Shown one piece after another: positions 20,578-31,143 of a DNA stretch of 54,367 nucleotides (position 1 is the first letter of the stretch; every line of letters starts with the position of its first letter). A model generated the notes under the pieces. The model saw only the letters and a program-made list of their open reading frames with translations. It ran no database searches and had not been told where the DNA came from. The stretch is taken from contig JABSQP010000008.1 of the NCBI GenBank assembly GCA_013215815.1, positions 1-54,367 on the forward strand, read 5' to 3'. The translations under genes and the position numbers were made by a program. Source of the DNA: Alphaproteobacteria bacterium. GTDB lineage: Bacteria > Pseudomonadota > Alphaproteobacteria > Micavibrionales > Micavibrionaceae.

Positions 20578-21234
20578 TTAAGGGTTGTTTAATGCATTTG
20601 TTGTGAAGTTTATTGCGGCAACACGTTTCCGTGAGGTTCTTTTACGTTTTCGGTTGTAGGCTCTTTTTTTGATTTTTTCAGGGCTGTTTTCTGTGCTTGT
20701 TTGTGCAAATCCTTCATCACTGCGCTCTTTGTGTAAGGGGAGTTCGTCTACAATTCTTTGTTTTTTTACAGGGTCCTTTATTGCAGCAAGACATTTGTGG
20801 AATTGGGCATATAGTTTTTTGTCTAATTCTCTGAAGTCTGATTGTACTAAACCATTGCCTAAATAGGGCTTATAAACTTCAGCAATAAATTCAAAAACGT
20901 TGGCGTTCCACGGCCATGGTCTTTCAGGGTGTTTTCTTCTATCCGCCCATTGGTTTTGTTTCACGTATTCTTGAAACTCTGGTTGATCTTTCCATCGCTC
21001 CCCTTGCGGAATGGTTGTGATTGACGGTTTTACCAGAGGAGTGTTATAGCCCTTAATATCTGATGATAGGTTTTTTTGGATTTTCCTACTGGTTGTTTGT
21101 TCTGGGGAGCTTTGTTTGTGTTCGTAAGTATCATTAGAAATAGTCAAATATTGCCATAGTGCTCTTAAGTCCTTTTCCTTAAGTTCACCAACGCGCGCGC
21201 TTACTTTTTCTCTAATGGTCTTAATTTCATCCAT
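20578..21234 (-). CDS. Basic protein of unknown function
   Basis: The 218-residue product has a charged helical N-terminus (about 1-35), a low-complexity Ser/Thr/Gln middle, a Trp-rich segment (about 100-125, RPWPWNANVFEF) and a strongly basic C-terminal tract with many Lys/Arg at about 185-207. I recognise no family. ATG 21234 is chosen over 21339 because a TTGACATAA promoter ends six bases before it, suggesting a leaderless transcript. The gene is tail to tail with pyrG and divergent from kdsA. The basic tail could bind nucleic acid or act as a targeting signal; that is inference. Confidence 0.7.
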   Translation of the reverse strand: MDEIKTIREKVSARVGELKEKDLRALWQYLTISNDTYEHKQSSPEQTTSRKIQKNLSSDIKGYNTPLVKPSITTIPQGERWKDQPEFQEYVKQNQWADRRKHPERPWPWNANVFEFIAEVYKPYLGNGLVQSDFRELDKKLYAQFHKCLAAIKDPVKKQRIVDELPLHKERSDEGFAQTSTENSPEKIKKRAYNRKRKRTSRKRVAAINFTTNALNNP

Positions 21235-21240
21235 GCTGGT

Positions 21241-21269
21241 TTGATAGAAGCTTTTAATAGTTATGTCAA
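21241..21269 (-). promoter_or_regulatory. TTGACATAA-type promoter, leaderless geometry
   Basis: Minus strand TTGACA (21269-21264), 17-base spacer, TATCAA (21246-21241), then six bases to ATG 21234. Transcription would begin at or next to the start codon. Confidence 0.6.
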
Positions 21270-21306
21270 TAAATATTTCTTTGCTTCTTAAGGTCTCTTT
21301 GCGTAA

Positions 21307-22178
<872 letters not shown>

Positions 22179-22179
<1 letters not shown>

Positions 22180-22802
22180 TGTCTAAGCTCTTTGTTCTTG
22201 ATCATCCTTTGGCAGGTAACTTTCTCGCAACATTGCGTGATAAAGCAACGGACCCGCATGTGTTTCGCCAACAAGTGAAGCATTTGGGGCATATGCTGGT
22301 GATTGAGGCATCAAAAGATCTGGAAGTTGAGGCGAAGGCTATTCAAACACCAATGTGCGAGACATCAGAAGATGTGATTGCTGAGAGTGTTGGTATCGTC
22401 CCAATCTTAAGAGCGGGGCTCGGTCTGGTTGATCCTTTCTTGGACTTAATGCCGGATTCAAAGGTTCTGTGTCTTGGGATGTATCGTAACGAAGAGACAC
22501 ATCAGCCTGTAACCTATTATAACAAGCTATCAGAATATGATCTTGTGGATGTTGCCTACGTCATTGATCCCATGCTCGCCACTGGTGGCTCGGCAATCAT
22601 CACTGTGGATGCGCTTAAAAAATGGGGCGTAAAGAAGATTAAATTCGTTGGTCTTATCGGCGCGCCAGAAGGCGTCAAAGCCTTTCAAGAGGCGCATCCT
22701 GATGTGGATGTACATTTGGCTGCGCAAGATGATCACCTGAATGATGATGCCTATATCATCCCTGGTCTTGGCGATGCTGGCGATCGTATTTTCAATACGT
22801 AA
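22179..22802 (+). CDS. upp: Uracil phosphoribosyltransferase
   Basis: Upp salvages uracil to UMP using PRPP. The 207-residue protein has the PRPP-binding motif VIDPMLATGGSA at about 128-139, PILRAGLGL at about 71-79, and the uracil-binding IPGLGDAGDR at the C-terminus. The start overlaps the kdsA stop (TAATG), so the two are coupled. The 3' end overlaps a convergent unknown gene by 11 bases. Confidence 0.96.
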
Positions 22803-23307
22803 GGTCTAATGACCGAATTTGGCCGCAGTATGTGCTTTCATACGAAATACCTGTATCATTATCTAGTATCTTAAACGGCGGAACTTCTTCGCCTGTAAGC
22901 GTTGTATGATTTACTGCGTAATTTGAAATAAGTCTTCTATGAAAAGCTGTGCTGAGATCTAGGTCAGCACTTAAAGAGCTGCAGGAATTAGTCGGTGTTG
23001 CATCCGATGTGAAAATAAAGAATTTTTGTCGTTTTCCTGATGTTGATGTGCAATCTATGCCGTGTTCTGGGTAGACAGTATGTGTGGTGTGTCTTGTTCC
23101 TCCCATAAGGCCTAGCGTAAATGCTTCAGTGTATTGTTTGCTAAAAGTTAAGCCTAGATCAGTTTCCATGACTTCGTACAGGCCATCATTTGTGTTCATG
23201 CCATGCGTGATGGCATCAACTGTAATGTCTACTATGTCACCAGCGTTGTGTATCGCTACGGCAGCTGCTGCGGCATACAAAAACCTGTCAAATATGCGCT
23301 TTGTCAT
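22792..23307 (-). CDS. Unknown protein with N-terminal hydrophobic segment
   Basis: The 171-residue protein has a basic start (TKRIFDR) followed by an Ala-rich hydrophobic segment at about 9-23, consistent with a signal anchor or uncleaved export signal. The rest is polar, with three or more Cys (GIDCTS, NSCSS, TYCGQ) and no recognised domain. An AGGA ribosome site precedes ATG 23307. It is tail to tail with upp and divergent from eno, and has the TTGACATAA promoter type. Confidence 0.7.
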   Translation of the reverse strand: MTKRIFDRFLYAAAAAVAIHNAGDIVDITVDAITHGMNTNDGLYEVMETDLGLTFSKQYTEAFTLGLMGGTRHTTHTVYPEHGIDCTSTSGKRQKFFIFTSDATPTNSCSSLSADLDLSTAFHRRLISNYAVNHTTLTGEEVPPFKILDNDTGISYESTYCGQIRSLDLTY

Positions 23308-23335
23308 TGTTCCTGTGCTTCTTTATAATGACTTA

Positions 23336-23364
23336 TATAATAGCTTATATATTTATTATGTCAA
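23336..23364 (-). promoter_or_regulatory. TTGACATAA-type promoter
   Basis: Minus strand TTGACA (23364-23359), 17-base AT-rich spacer beginning TAA, ATTATA (23341-23336). A leader of roughly 20 bases precedes ATG 23307. Confidence 0.55.
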
Positions 23365-23422
23365 TTAAATCATTTATTTGATTGAGGCACTTGCACCTTT
23401 CGCCGTAATATCTATTCTGTAA

Positions 23423-25482
<2,060 letters not shown>

Positions 25483-25488
25483 ACAAGA

Positions 25489-25517
25489 TATAACCATAAT
25501 ATACAAAATTATGTCAA
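25489..25517 (-). promoter_or_regulatory. TTGACATAA-type promoter, leaderless geometry
   Basis: Minus strand TTGACA (25517-25512), then GTTATA with a 17-base or TTATAT with an 18-base spacer, ending five to six bases before ATG 25482. Confidence 0.55.
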
Positions 25518-25558
25518 ATAAATAAAATATTGAGTCATTAGAATCACTTAGAGAGTTT

Positions 25559-25573
25559 GTTCTTTTTATGTTC
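25559..25573. promoter_or_regulatory. LexA-type box GTTC-N7-GTTC
   Basis: GTTC at 25559 and 25570 are separated by TTTTTAT. The sequence and its right flank closely match the lexA operator at 9648-9670 (TTCT, one difference, TTTATGTTCTTGTT). It lies between the RNase H-like gene and the ftsB-like gene, about 40 bases upstream of the first promoter and 33 upstream of the second. Confidence 0.5.
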
Positions 25574-25606
25574 TTGTTAAGGCGTTGATTCAATTATGTT
25601 TTTTGT

Positions 25607-25638
25607 TTGACAGGGGTGATTCGTTTGTGATTCTATAA
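25607..25638 (+). promoter_or_regulatory. Possible promoter of ftsB-like gene
   Basis: TTGACA at 25607-25612 is followed by ATTCTATAA; the -10 is ATTCTA with 17 or TCTATA with 19 bases of spacing. ATG 25643 follows immediately, so a leaderless transcript is possible. Confidence 0.35.
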
Positions 25639-25642
25639 CCCT

Positions 25643-25960
25643 ATGAGAAAGCTGATCCAAAAACGCTATGTTCTTCGTCAAAACCTAATCTTGGTGATGG
25701 GTGTCTGTCTCAGCTTTTACTTTTCATTTCATTTACTTGCAGGTGATCGCGGATATTTTCGTTTAATGTCCTTGGAGAGCCAGATGGGTCAAGCGTCAAC
25801 TGAATTTGATGCTTTGTTGGGCGAGCGTGAAAATCTCGAAAACAAAGTCGTTATGATGCGCCCAGGGTCTATAAATAAGGACCTTTTAGAAGAGCGTATT
25901 CGTTCTGTTCTCGGTTATTCTTACGAGAATGAAATTATTTTATTACAAAGTCGCTCATAG
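25643..25960 (+). CDS. ftsB: FtsB/DivIC-like septum formation initiator
   Basis: FtsB-type proteins are bitopic division proteins acting with FtsL and FtsQ. The 105-residue product has a basic N-terminus, one TM helix at about 15-33, then a heptad-like coiled-coil (about 44-72) and a conserved short C-terminal region with RPGSINKDLLEERIRSVLGY. This size and topology, and the position between eno and pdhA, match the alphaproteobacterial gene. The family assignment is firm; function in this organism is inferred. Confidence 0.88.
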   Translation: MRKLIQKRYVLRQNLILVMGVCLSFYFSFHLLAGDRGYFRLMSLESQMGQASTEFDALLGERENLENKVVMMRPGSINKDLLEERIRSVLGYSYENEIILLQSRS

Positions 25961-26119
25961 CATCATAAAAATAACTTATATATATCAATGCTTTATAATT
26001 TTTCTTCTGTTTTTTGTGAAAAAGGCGATCGTTTTTTGTGGATTCCGCTTGTCAGCTGTTGTAGCAAGAATGTTACGTTTGCCGTCAGGATATAGGCTTC
26101 TAACCAAGGGGGTGTGCCA

Positions 26120-27154
26120 ATGGGTTCTAAAGCAAATAAAAAGGCTTCAAAGAAAGCTGATTTAAATGCGGTATCAAATGTTTCACCGCAACCATCACAA
26201 GAAGAGATGCTCGCTCTTTATAAGGATATGCTCCTTATTCGTCGTTTCGAAGAGAAGGCGGGGCAGCTATATGGTATGGGTTTAATTGGTGGTTTCTGTC
26301 ACCTCTATATTGGGCAAGAAGCTGTTGTTACAGGAATTCAATCTGTTCAAGAACCTCAGGACACTGTTGTGACGACTTATCGTGATCACGGTCACATGCT
26401 GGCGCAGGGTATGAGTGCGAATGGTGTGATGGCTGAGCTTACTGGTCGTGAGGGTGGTTACTCTCGTGGTAAAGGTGGCTCGATGCATATGTTCTCTGAA
26501 GAGAAGGGTTTCTTTGGTGGTCACGGTATCGTGGGTGCATCTACGGCCATCGGTACAGGTCTTGCTTTTGCGCATAAGTATAAAGAAGACGGTGGTGTGG
26601 CAGTGGCATACATGGGTGATGGCTCTGCAAACCAAGGTCAGGTCGCGGAATGTTACAACATGGCAGCTCTTTGGAAGCTGCCTGTTCTTTATGTGATTGA
26701 GAATAACCAGTATGCGATGGGTACGTCGAATGCACGTCACGCAGCTGGTCAGCTATATGCACGTGGTGCTGGGTACGGTATCCCGGGCGAACAAGTAGAT
26801 GGCATGGATGTATTTGCAGTTCAGGCTGCTGCGCGTCAGGCTCTGGATTATGTTCGTTCTGGTGATGGGCCATATATCCTTGAGGTGATGACATATCGTT
26901 ATCGTGGTCACTCTATGTCTGACCCGGCAAAGTACCGTGAGAAGTCAGAAGTGGATGACATGAAGTCAAACCGTGATCCGATTGATGCTATTAAAGAGGC
27001 TATGAAAGAAGCTTATGATGTTAAAGATGAGGATCTAAAGGCGATCGATAAAGAAATTAAAGCAATCGTTAAAGAGTCAGCTGAGTTTGCGCAGGAAAGC
27101 CCTGAGCTTGCTCCGGAAGAACTTTGGACAGATGTTTTGGTGGAGGTTGAGTAA
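26120..27154 (+). CDS. pdhA: Pyruvate dehydrogenase E1 component, alpha subunit
   Basis: E1 alpha binds thiamine diphosphate and decarboxylates pyruvate with E1 beta. The 344-residue protein has GFCHLYIGQEA, TYRDHGHML, GREGGYSRGKGGSMHMF, and the ThDP motif GDGSANQGQ...NNQYAMGT. A Lys/Ala-rich N-terminal extension precedes the catalytic part. ATG 26120 follows AAGGGGG; the GTG at 26114 is less likely. The stop overlaps the next small gene (TAATG). The 159 bases upstream are AT-rich and presumably hold the operon promoter, which I cannot place. Confidence 0.97.
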   Translation: MGSKANKKASKKADLNAVSNVSPQPSQEEMLALYKDMLLIRRFEEKAGQLYGMGLIGGFCHLYIGQEAVVTGIQSVQEPQDTVVTTYRDHGHMLAQGMSANGVMAELTGREGGYSRGKGGSMHMFSEEKGFFGGHGIVGASTAIGTGLAFAHKYKEDGGVAVAYMGDGSANQGQVAECYNMAALWKLPVLYVIENNQYAMGTSNARHAAGQLYARGAGYGIPGEQVDGMDVFAVQAAARQALDYVRSGDGPYILEVMTYRYRGHSMSDPAKYREKSEVDDMKSNRDPIDAIKEAMKEAYDVKDEDLKAIDKEIKAIVKESAEFAQESPELAPEELWTDVLVEVE

Positions 27155-27306
27155 TGACGCTGAAAGAATTTAGAAAACTAACTCCTAGGTATCGCAAGGC
27201 TGCGATGCAATTGATGGCGTTGACACAATCTTTGGATGTTCCTATGTCTGCAGTCCGAGACGTTGTAAATGGTAGTGTGAAATTACCAACAAGAGGTGTG
27301 AATTAA
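27154..27306 (+). CDS. Small helix-turn-helix-like protein between pdhA and pdhB
   Basis: This 50-residue frame starts at an ATG overlapping the pdhA stop and ends with a TAA overlapping the pdhB ATG, so it is coupled at both ends and replaces the usual short pdhA-pdhB junction. The sequence [15 protein letters not shown] is basic; the second half ([19 protein letters not shown]) reads like a helix-turn-helix, as in XRE-type repressors, where 'DVPMSAV' would be the turn and start of the recognition helix. It could be a DNA-binding regulator, a PDH-associated peptide, or a spacer for coupling. The HTH reading is inference. Confidence 0.6.
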   Translation: MTLKEFRKLTPRYRKAAMQLMALTQSLDVPMSAVRDVVNGSVKLPTRGVN

Positions 27307-28754
27307 TGACAATACAAGTTCTAATGCCGGCGCTATCGCCAACAATGACAGAAGGTAACCTTGCCCGTTGGGTGAAAAAAGAAGGGGACACTGTTGAATC
27401 TGGTGATGTGATTGCGGAGATCGAAACAGACAAAGCAACAATGGAAGTTGAATCTGTTGATGAAGGTGTAATCGGTAAAATCCTCATAGAAGAGGGTGCG
27501 CAGAATGTTTCTGTGAATACGCCAATTGCTGTTCTTCTTGAAGATGGTGAAAGTGCAGACGATATTCAGGCTGATAGTGGTAATAACGCCCATGCAGGTA
27601 ATATCCCGTGTGCGCCTGTATCTGATCCAGCTGATGCGCCTTCTGCAACGATGTCGACAGAGATTGCAGCTCAGCCAGCAGGTGCAGTCGTTGAAAATCG
27701 TGACATTCTATATGCTCAAGGTACAGTGATTGAACCGCCTCCATTTGATGAGGCAACTTTCATGGCAGAGGGCACAGTTGAGCAAACAGTGCGTGAAGCA
27801 CTTCGCGATGCGATGGCTGAAGAAATGCGTAATGATGACACTGTTCACATCCTTGGTGAAGAAGTGGCGGAATATAATGGTGCGTATAAGGTAACGCAGG
27901 GACTCCTTGATGAGTTTGGTGATAAACGCGTTATAGACACACCAATTACCGAACATGGTTTTGCTGGTATGGCTGTTGGCGCTGCATTTAATGGCTTAAA
28001 GCCAATTGTTGAATTCATGACAATGAACTTCGCAATGCAGGCAATTGACCACATTATTAACTCTGCTGCAAAGACGCTTTACATGGCGGGTGGGCAGCTT
28101 GGTTGTCCTATTGTGTTCCGCGGCCCAAATGGTGCGGCGTCACGTGTAGGTGCTCAGCACTCCCAATGTTTCGCATCATGGTATGCGCATGTTCCTGGTT
28201 TGAAAGTTGTATCTCCATGGAGTGCAGCCGACGCAAAAGGTCTTATGAAGGCCGCTATTCGTGATCCAAACCCTGTTGTGATCCTGGAGAATGAGATCAT
28301 GTATGGTCAGTCATTTGACGTCCCAACAGATCCTGAGTACGTTATTCCAATCGGTCGCGCGAAGATTGAGCGTGAGGGCTCTGATGTAACAATCGTTGCG
28401 TTTTCTATAATGGTTGGTAAAGCGCTTGAGGCGGCTGAGAAGTTGGCAGAGCAAGGTATTGACGCAGAAGTTATTAACCTTCGTACAATTCGCCCACTTG
28501 ATCGCTATACAATCTTAGAGAGTGTAAAGAAGACAAACCGTATTGTTTGCTGTGAAGAAGGGTGGCCATTTGCAGGTATAGGCGCAGAGATTGCCGCGCT
28601 TATCGGTGAGCATGCATTTGATTATCTTGATGCACCATTGAAGCGTGTATGCGCATCGGATGTACCGCTTCCATATGCGGCTAACCTTGAAGCTTTGGCA
28701 CTTCCTCAGACTGATGAGATTGTGCATGCCGCCAAGGAAGTTTGCTACCAGTAA
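27306..28754 (+). CDS. pdhB: Pyruvate dehydrogenase E1 component, beta subunit with lipoyl domain
   Basis: The 482-residue protein has an N-terminal lipoyl domain (about 1-80, lipoylated Lys in ETDKATM at about 41), an Ala/Pro/Asp-rich linker, then the transketolase-like E1 beta domain from about 150 ([44 protein letters not shown]). Fusion of a lipoyl domain to E1 beta is known in alphaproteobacteria. The lipoyl part is close to that of pdhC at both protein and DNA level. The 3' end is overlapped on the other strand by an unknown gene for 74 bases. Confidence 0.97.
   Translation: MTIQVLMPALSPTMTEGNLARWVKKEGDTVESGDVIAEIETDKATMEVESVDEGVIGKILIEEGAQNVSVNTPIAVLLEDGESADDIQADSGNNAHAGNIPCAPVSDPADAPSATMSTEIAAQPAGAVVENRDILYAQGTVIEPPPFDEATFMAEGTVEQTVREALRDAMAEEMRNDDTVHILGEEVAEYNGAYKVTQGLLDEFGDKRVIDTPITEHGFAGMAVGAAFNGLKPIVEFMTMNFAMQAIDHIINSAAKTLYMAGGQLGCPIVFRGPNGAASRVGAQHSQCFASWYAHVPGLKVVSPWSAADAKGLMKAAIRDPNPVVILENEIMYGQSFDVPTDPEYVIPIGRAKIEREGSDVTIVAFSIMVGKALEAAEKLAEQGIDAEVINLRTIRPLDRYTILESVKKTNRIVCCEEGWPFAGIGAEIAALIGEHAFDYLDAPLKRVCASDVPLPYAANLEALALPQTDEIVHAAKEVCYQ
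27334..27365 (+). repeat. Lipoyl-domain DNA repeat, copy 1
   Basis: A 32-base stretch in the pdhB lipoyl domain is identical to 29317-29348 in pdhC, within a longer region of high similarity. It reflects homologous lipoyl domains and perhaps gene conversion. Confidence 0.85.
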
Positions 28755-29226
28755 ACTGGTCTGAATCAAACGAGGAAAATAAAGTGAGAATGTTGCGAAC
28801 AGTTTCAGGATCCGGTAAAGGCCATTCTTTGAGGTTTGTATCGACATTTTGGGGTATGGCTCTCCCGAAATCATCTAAGAAGTCTTGTAAGGAAATACCG
28901 CCTTTGGCGATAGCCGTTGCACATAGAGATCTAAAAACCCGTGATGATGGTTTTACCTTTTTTGACTCGGCAACAGCAATTTCAGAGAAATTATCAATTT
29001 CTACAAAATCTGGCTCTGGCAATGCTGCGCTATTGAAAGGCTCGTCTGTGCGTGCAGCTGCACCAGGCTTGTCTGACTTAAGGCGCTTTGGCTTTGAAGG
29101 ATCTGCTGCTGTTGATGGTCTTAAAGTAAAGGCAGACTTTTTTGCAGGCGGATCACCACCTGCTTTGCTATCTCTTTGTTTTTGCACCCTGAATGCTCTT
29201 AGAGTTTCTAAATCGTCTCTATCCAT
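28681..29226 (-). CDS. Basic, probably partly disordered protein of unknown function
   Basis: The 181-residue product is rich in Lys, Pro, Ala and Ser at about 15-60 (with KPKRLKSDK), has an acidic patch [11 protein letters not shown], and ends with a more structured part (about 95-160, [15 protein letters not shown]). I recognise no family. An opposing frame at 28742-29299 also exists, but the minus strand has the TTGACATAA promoter and a matching ATG 29226 seven bases after TATAAT. Its last 25 codons lie antisense to the end of pdhB. It splits pdhB from pdhC. Confidence 0.65.
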   Translation of the reverse strand: MDRDDLETLRAFRVQKQRDSKAGGDPPAKKSAFTLRPSTAADPSKPKRLKSDKPGAAARTDEPFNSAALPEPDFVEIDNFSEIAVAESKKVKPSSRVFRSLCATAIAKGGISLQDFLDDFGRAIPQNVDTNLKEWPLPDPETVRNILTLFSSFDSDQFTGSKLPWRHAQSHQSEEVPKLQG

Positions 29227-29233
29227 GCGCAAT

Positions 29234-29264
29234 ATTATATGCCAAAGAATTAATTTTATGTCAA
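29234..29264 (-). promoter_or_regulatory. TTGACATAA-type promoter, leaderless geometry
   Basis: Minus strand TTGACA (29264-29259); TATAAT at 29239-29234 has a 19-base spacer, while CATATA with 17 bases is an alternative. Seven bases separate TATAAT from ATG 29226. Confidence 0.55.
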
Positions 29265-29288
29265 ATATTTTTACATTGAGGAATCAAT

Positions 29289-30569
29289 ATGCCTATTAAA
29301 GTACTCATGCCGGCGTTATCGCCAACAATGACAGAAGGTAACCTTGCCAAATGGCACAAGTCAGAAGGTGACACTGTTGAATCAGGTGATGTTATTGCGG
29401 AGATCGAAACAGATAAAGCGACAATGGAAGTTGAAGCTGTTGATGAGGGAATTATCGGTAAAATCGTGATCCCGGAAGGCACAGAGAACGTTAAGGTGAA
29501 TGAACTTATCGCTGTTCTTCTAGAAGACGGTGAAAATGATAACGACATGGAAAGCTTATTAGCAGGGGGCGGTGATGCTCCAGCAGCTCCTGCGCCTACT
29601 ACTAAGGAGGAGCCTAAAGCGGCTGCAACGCCTGCGCCAGCGGCAGCAAGCGCTCCAGCAGCTCCTGCTCCAAGGGGAGACCGTGTTTTTGCTTCCCCAT
29701 TAGCGCGCCGTATTGCTGCGGATAAAGGGATTAATCTATCGCAAGTATCGGGAACTGGCCCGCGCGGTCGTGTGGTCAAAGCAGACGTCGAAGGGTTCAC
29801 TGGAACGTCAGCGGCTGCTTCAGTGTCATCACAATCTGCTACGCTGCAGCCTGCCGGAGATCAGAAAGTAAATGCGTTTGGAATGCTTTACACAGAAATT
29901 CCAAACAATAACATTAAGAAGATCACAGCGCAGCGTTTACAAGAATCTAAGCAAACTGTGCCGCATTTCTACCTGACAATTGAATGTCAGATTGATGAAC
30001 TTCTTCGTACACGTAAAGCAATGAACGAAGCGGCCAATGGTGAGTATAAGCTGTCTGTGAATGACTTCGTTGTAAAAGCTTGTGCGAACGCGCTGCAAGC
30101 TTACCCAGCGGCAAATGTGTCATGGAATGATGACGCTGTGCACCAATATGTTCATTCAGATATTTCTGTGGCGGTATCGACGCCGAACGGTCTAATTACG
30201 CCAATCGTGAAACAAGCGGAGCAAAAAGGCTTAAAAGGCATCTCTGCTGAGGTGAAAGATTTGGCAGGGCGTGCACGTGAAGGCAGGCTATCTCCTGAGG
30301 AGTTCCAGGGCGGTACATTTACTGTGTCCAACCTCGGTATGTTCGGTATTAGTGAATTTGGCGCAATTATTAACCCACCACAAGCTTGTATTTTGGCTGT
30401 AGGGGCGGGGGAGCAGAAGCCTTACGTTGATGGTGGTGAGGTGAAGATTGGTACATTTATGAAATGTACGCTTTCTGTTGATCACCGCGCAGTTGATGGG
30501 GCTGTTGGTGCTGAATATTTGAAAATTTTGAAAACATTCATCGAAAACCCAGCAGCAATGCTGCTTTAA
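29289..30569 (+). CDS. pdhC: Pyruvate dehydrogenase E2 component (dihydrolipoamide acetyltransferase)
   Basis: E2 forms the core of the complex and transfers acetyl groups to CoA. The 426-residue protein has one lipoyl domain (about 1-80, Lys in ETDKATM), an Ala/Pro linker, the E3/E1-binding domain (about 134-170, [16 protein letters not shown] and [13 protein letters not shown]) and the catalytic domain to the end, with the active-site [10 protein letters not shown] and its His at about 398. The unknown gene before it on the other strand means it may need its own promoter or long read-through from pdhB. Confidence 0.97.
   Translation: MPIKVLMPALSPTMTEGNLAKWHKSEGDTVESGDVIAEIETDKATMEVEAVDEGIIGKIVIPEGTENVKVNELIAVLLEDGENDNDMESLLAGGGDAPAAPAPTTKEEPKAAATPAPAAASAPAAPAPRGDRVFASPLARRIAADKGINLSQVSGTGPRGRVVKADVEGFTGTSAAASVSSQSATLQPAGDQKVNAFGMLYTEIPNNNIKKITAQRLQESKQTVPHFYLTIECQIDELLRTRKAMNEAANGEYKLSVNDFVVKACANALQAYPAANVSWNDDAVHQYVHSDISVAVSTPNGLITPIVKQAEQKGLKGISAEVKDLAGRAREGRLSPEEFQGGTFTVSNLGMFGISEFGAIINPPQACILAVGAGEQKPYVDGGEVKIGTFMKCTLSVDHRAVDGAVGAEYLKILKTFIENPAAMLL
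29317..29348 (+). repeat. Lipoyl-domain DNA repeat, copy 2
   Basis: Identical over 32 bases to 27334-27365 in pdhB; see that entry. Confidence 0.85.
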
Positions 30570-30591
30570 ATTATACGGTGAGGATCGTTAG

Positions 30592-31143
30592 ATGGATAAT
30601 CCGCTTAGTTGTTTTAAAGATATGGAGCCACCTAAAAAAGGTGGACCTATTAATATTGTTGATTTCATGCAACTTTTCTTTCCTTTTGATAGTGAAACCG
30701 AAGAAGAAGCGACGAACACTTTTGAAGGCTTCGGGCATTACGATCACTCCCTTCATACAGATGATTTTTCTTATATGGTGTTTTTACAAACCTTTGAAGA
30801 AGGTCATAAGGGACACTTTCAGATTGATCGAATTGAATACCAGTATATTTCGCCAAATGGTAAAGAGGTTGTTGGGAAAACGGTTCCTGCATTAAAGGCG
30901 GAGTTGAAAAAGATTGATGGGCAATTTGTTGAAGCTACAACTTTTCAAGTGATGTATGACGGCTTTGTCGGTGTTAATGGCCTAAGCGATCTTGTTAGGT
31001 TCGCGACTAATCGTAAAATTGATAATGCTAGCTCTGGGTTCTCTCCCTTTACAACGAAAGTAAGTTTGAATGATGGGCAAATGCTCTCTACAGGAAACGA
31101 AACAAAAATAACAAAAAAATGTTGTGGTGGATGTAATGACTGA
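30592..31143 (+). CDS. Unknown protein encoded between pdhC and lpd
   Basis: The 183-residue product is soluble, with an acidic N-terminal half (FPFDSETEEEATNTF), several aromatic residues, and a Cys-rich end, CCGGCND. I recognise no family. A GAGGA ribosome site precedes ATG 30592 and no promoter is seen in the 22-base gap, so it should be transcribed with pdhC. Its stop overlaps the lpd start by 8 bases, so it is coupled to E3. A role with the PDH complex, or a thiol or metal function of the CCxxC tail, is only suggested by position. Confidence 0.75.
   Translation: MDNPLSCFKDMEPPKKGGPINIVDFMQLFFPFDSETEEEATNTFEGFGHYDHSLHTDDFSYMVFLQTFEEGHKGHFQIDRIEYQYISPNGKEVVGKTVPALKAELKKIDGQFVEATTFQVMYDGFVGVNGLSDLVRFATNRKIDNASSGFSPFTTKVSLNDGQMLSTGNETKITKKCCGGCND

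Noticed and set aside
23084-23368. A plus-strand frame upstream of eno
   Set aside because: It is antisense to the 22792-23307 gene, which has the promoter and ribosome site.
26282-26740. A long minus-strand frame inside pdhA
   Set aside because: His/Thr/Arg-rich composition is a typical antisense shadow of a conserved gene.
28742-29299. A 185-residue frame on the plus strand between pdhB and pdhC
   Set aside because: It lies opposite 28681-29226, overlaps the pdhC start, and has no ribosome site. The minus strand has a good promoter and matching start.
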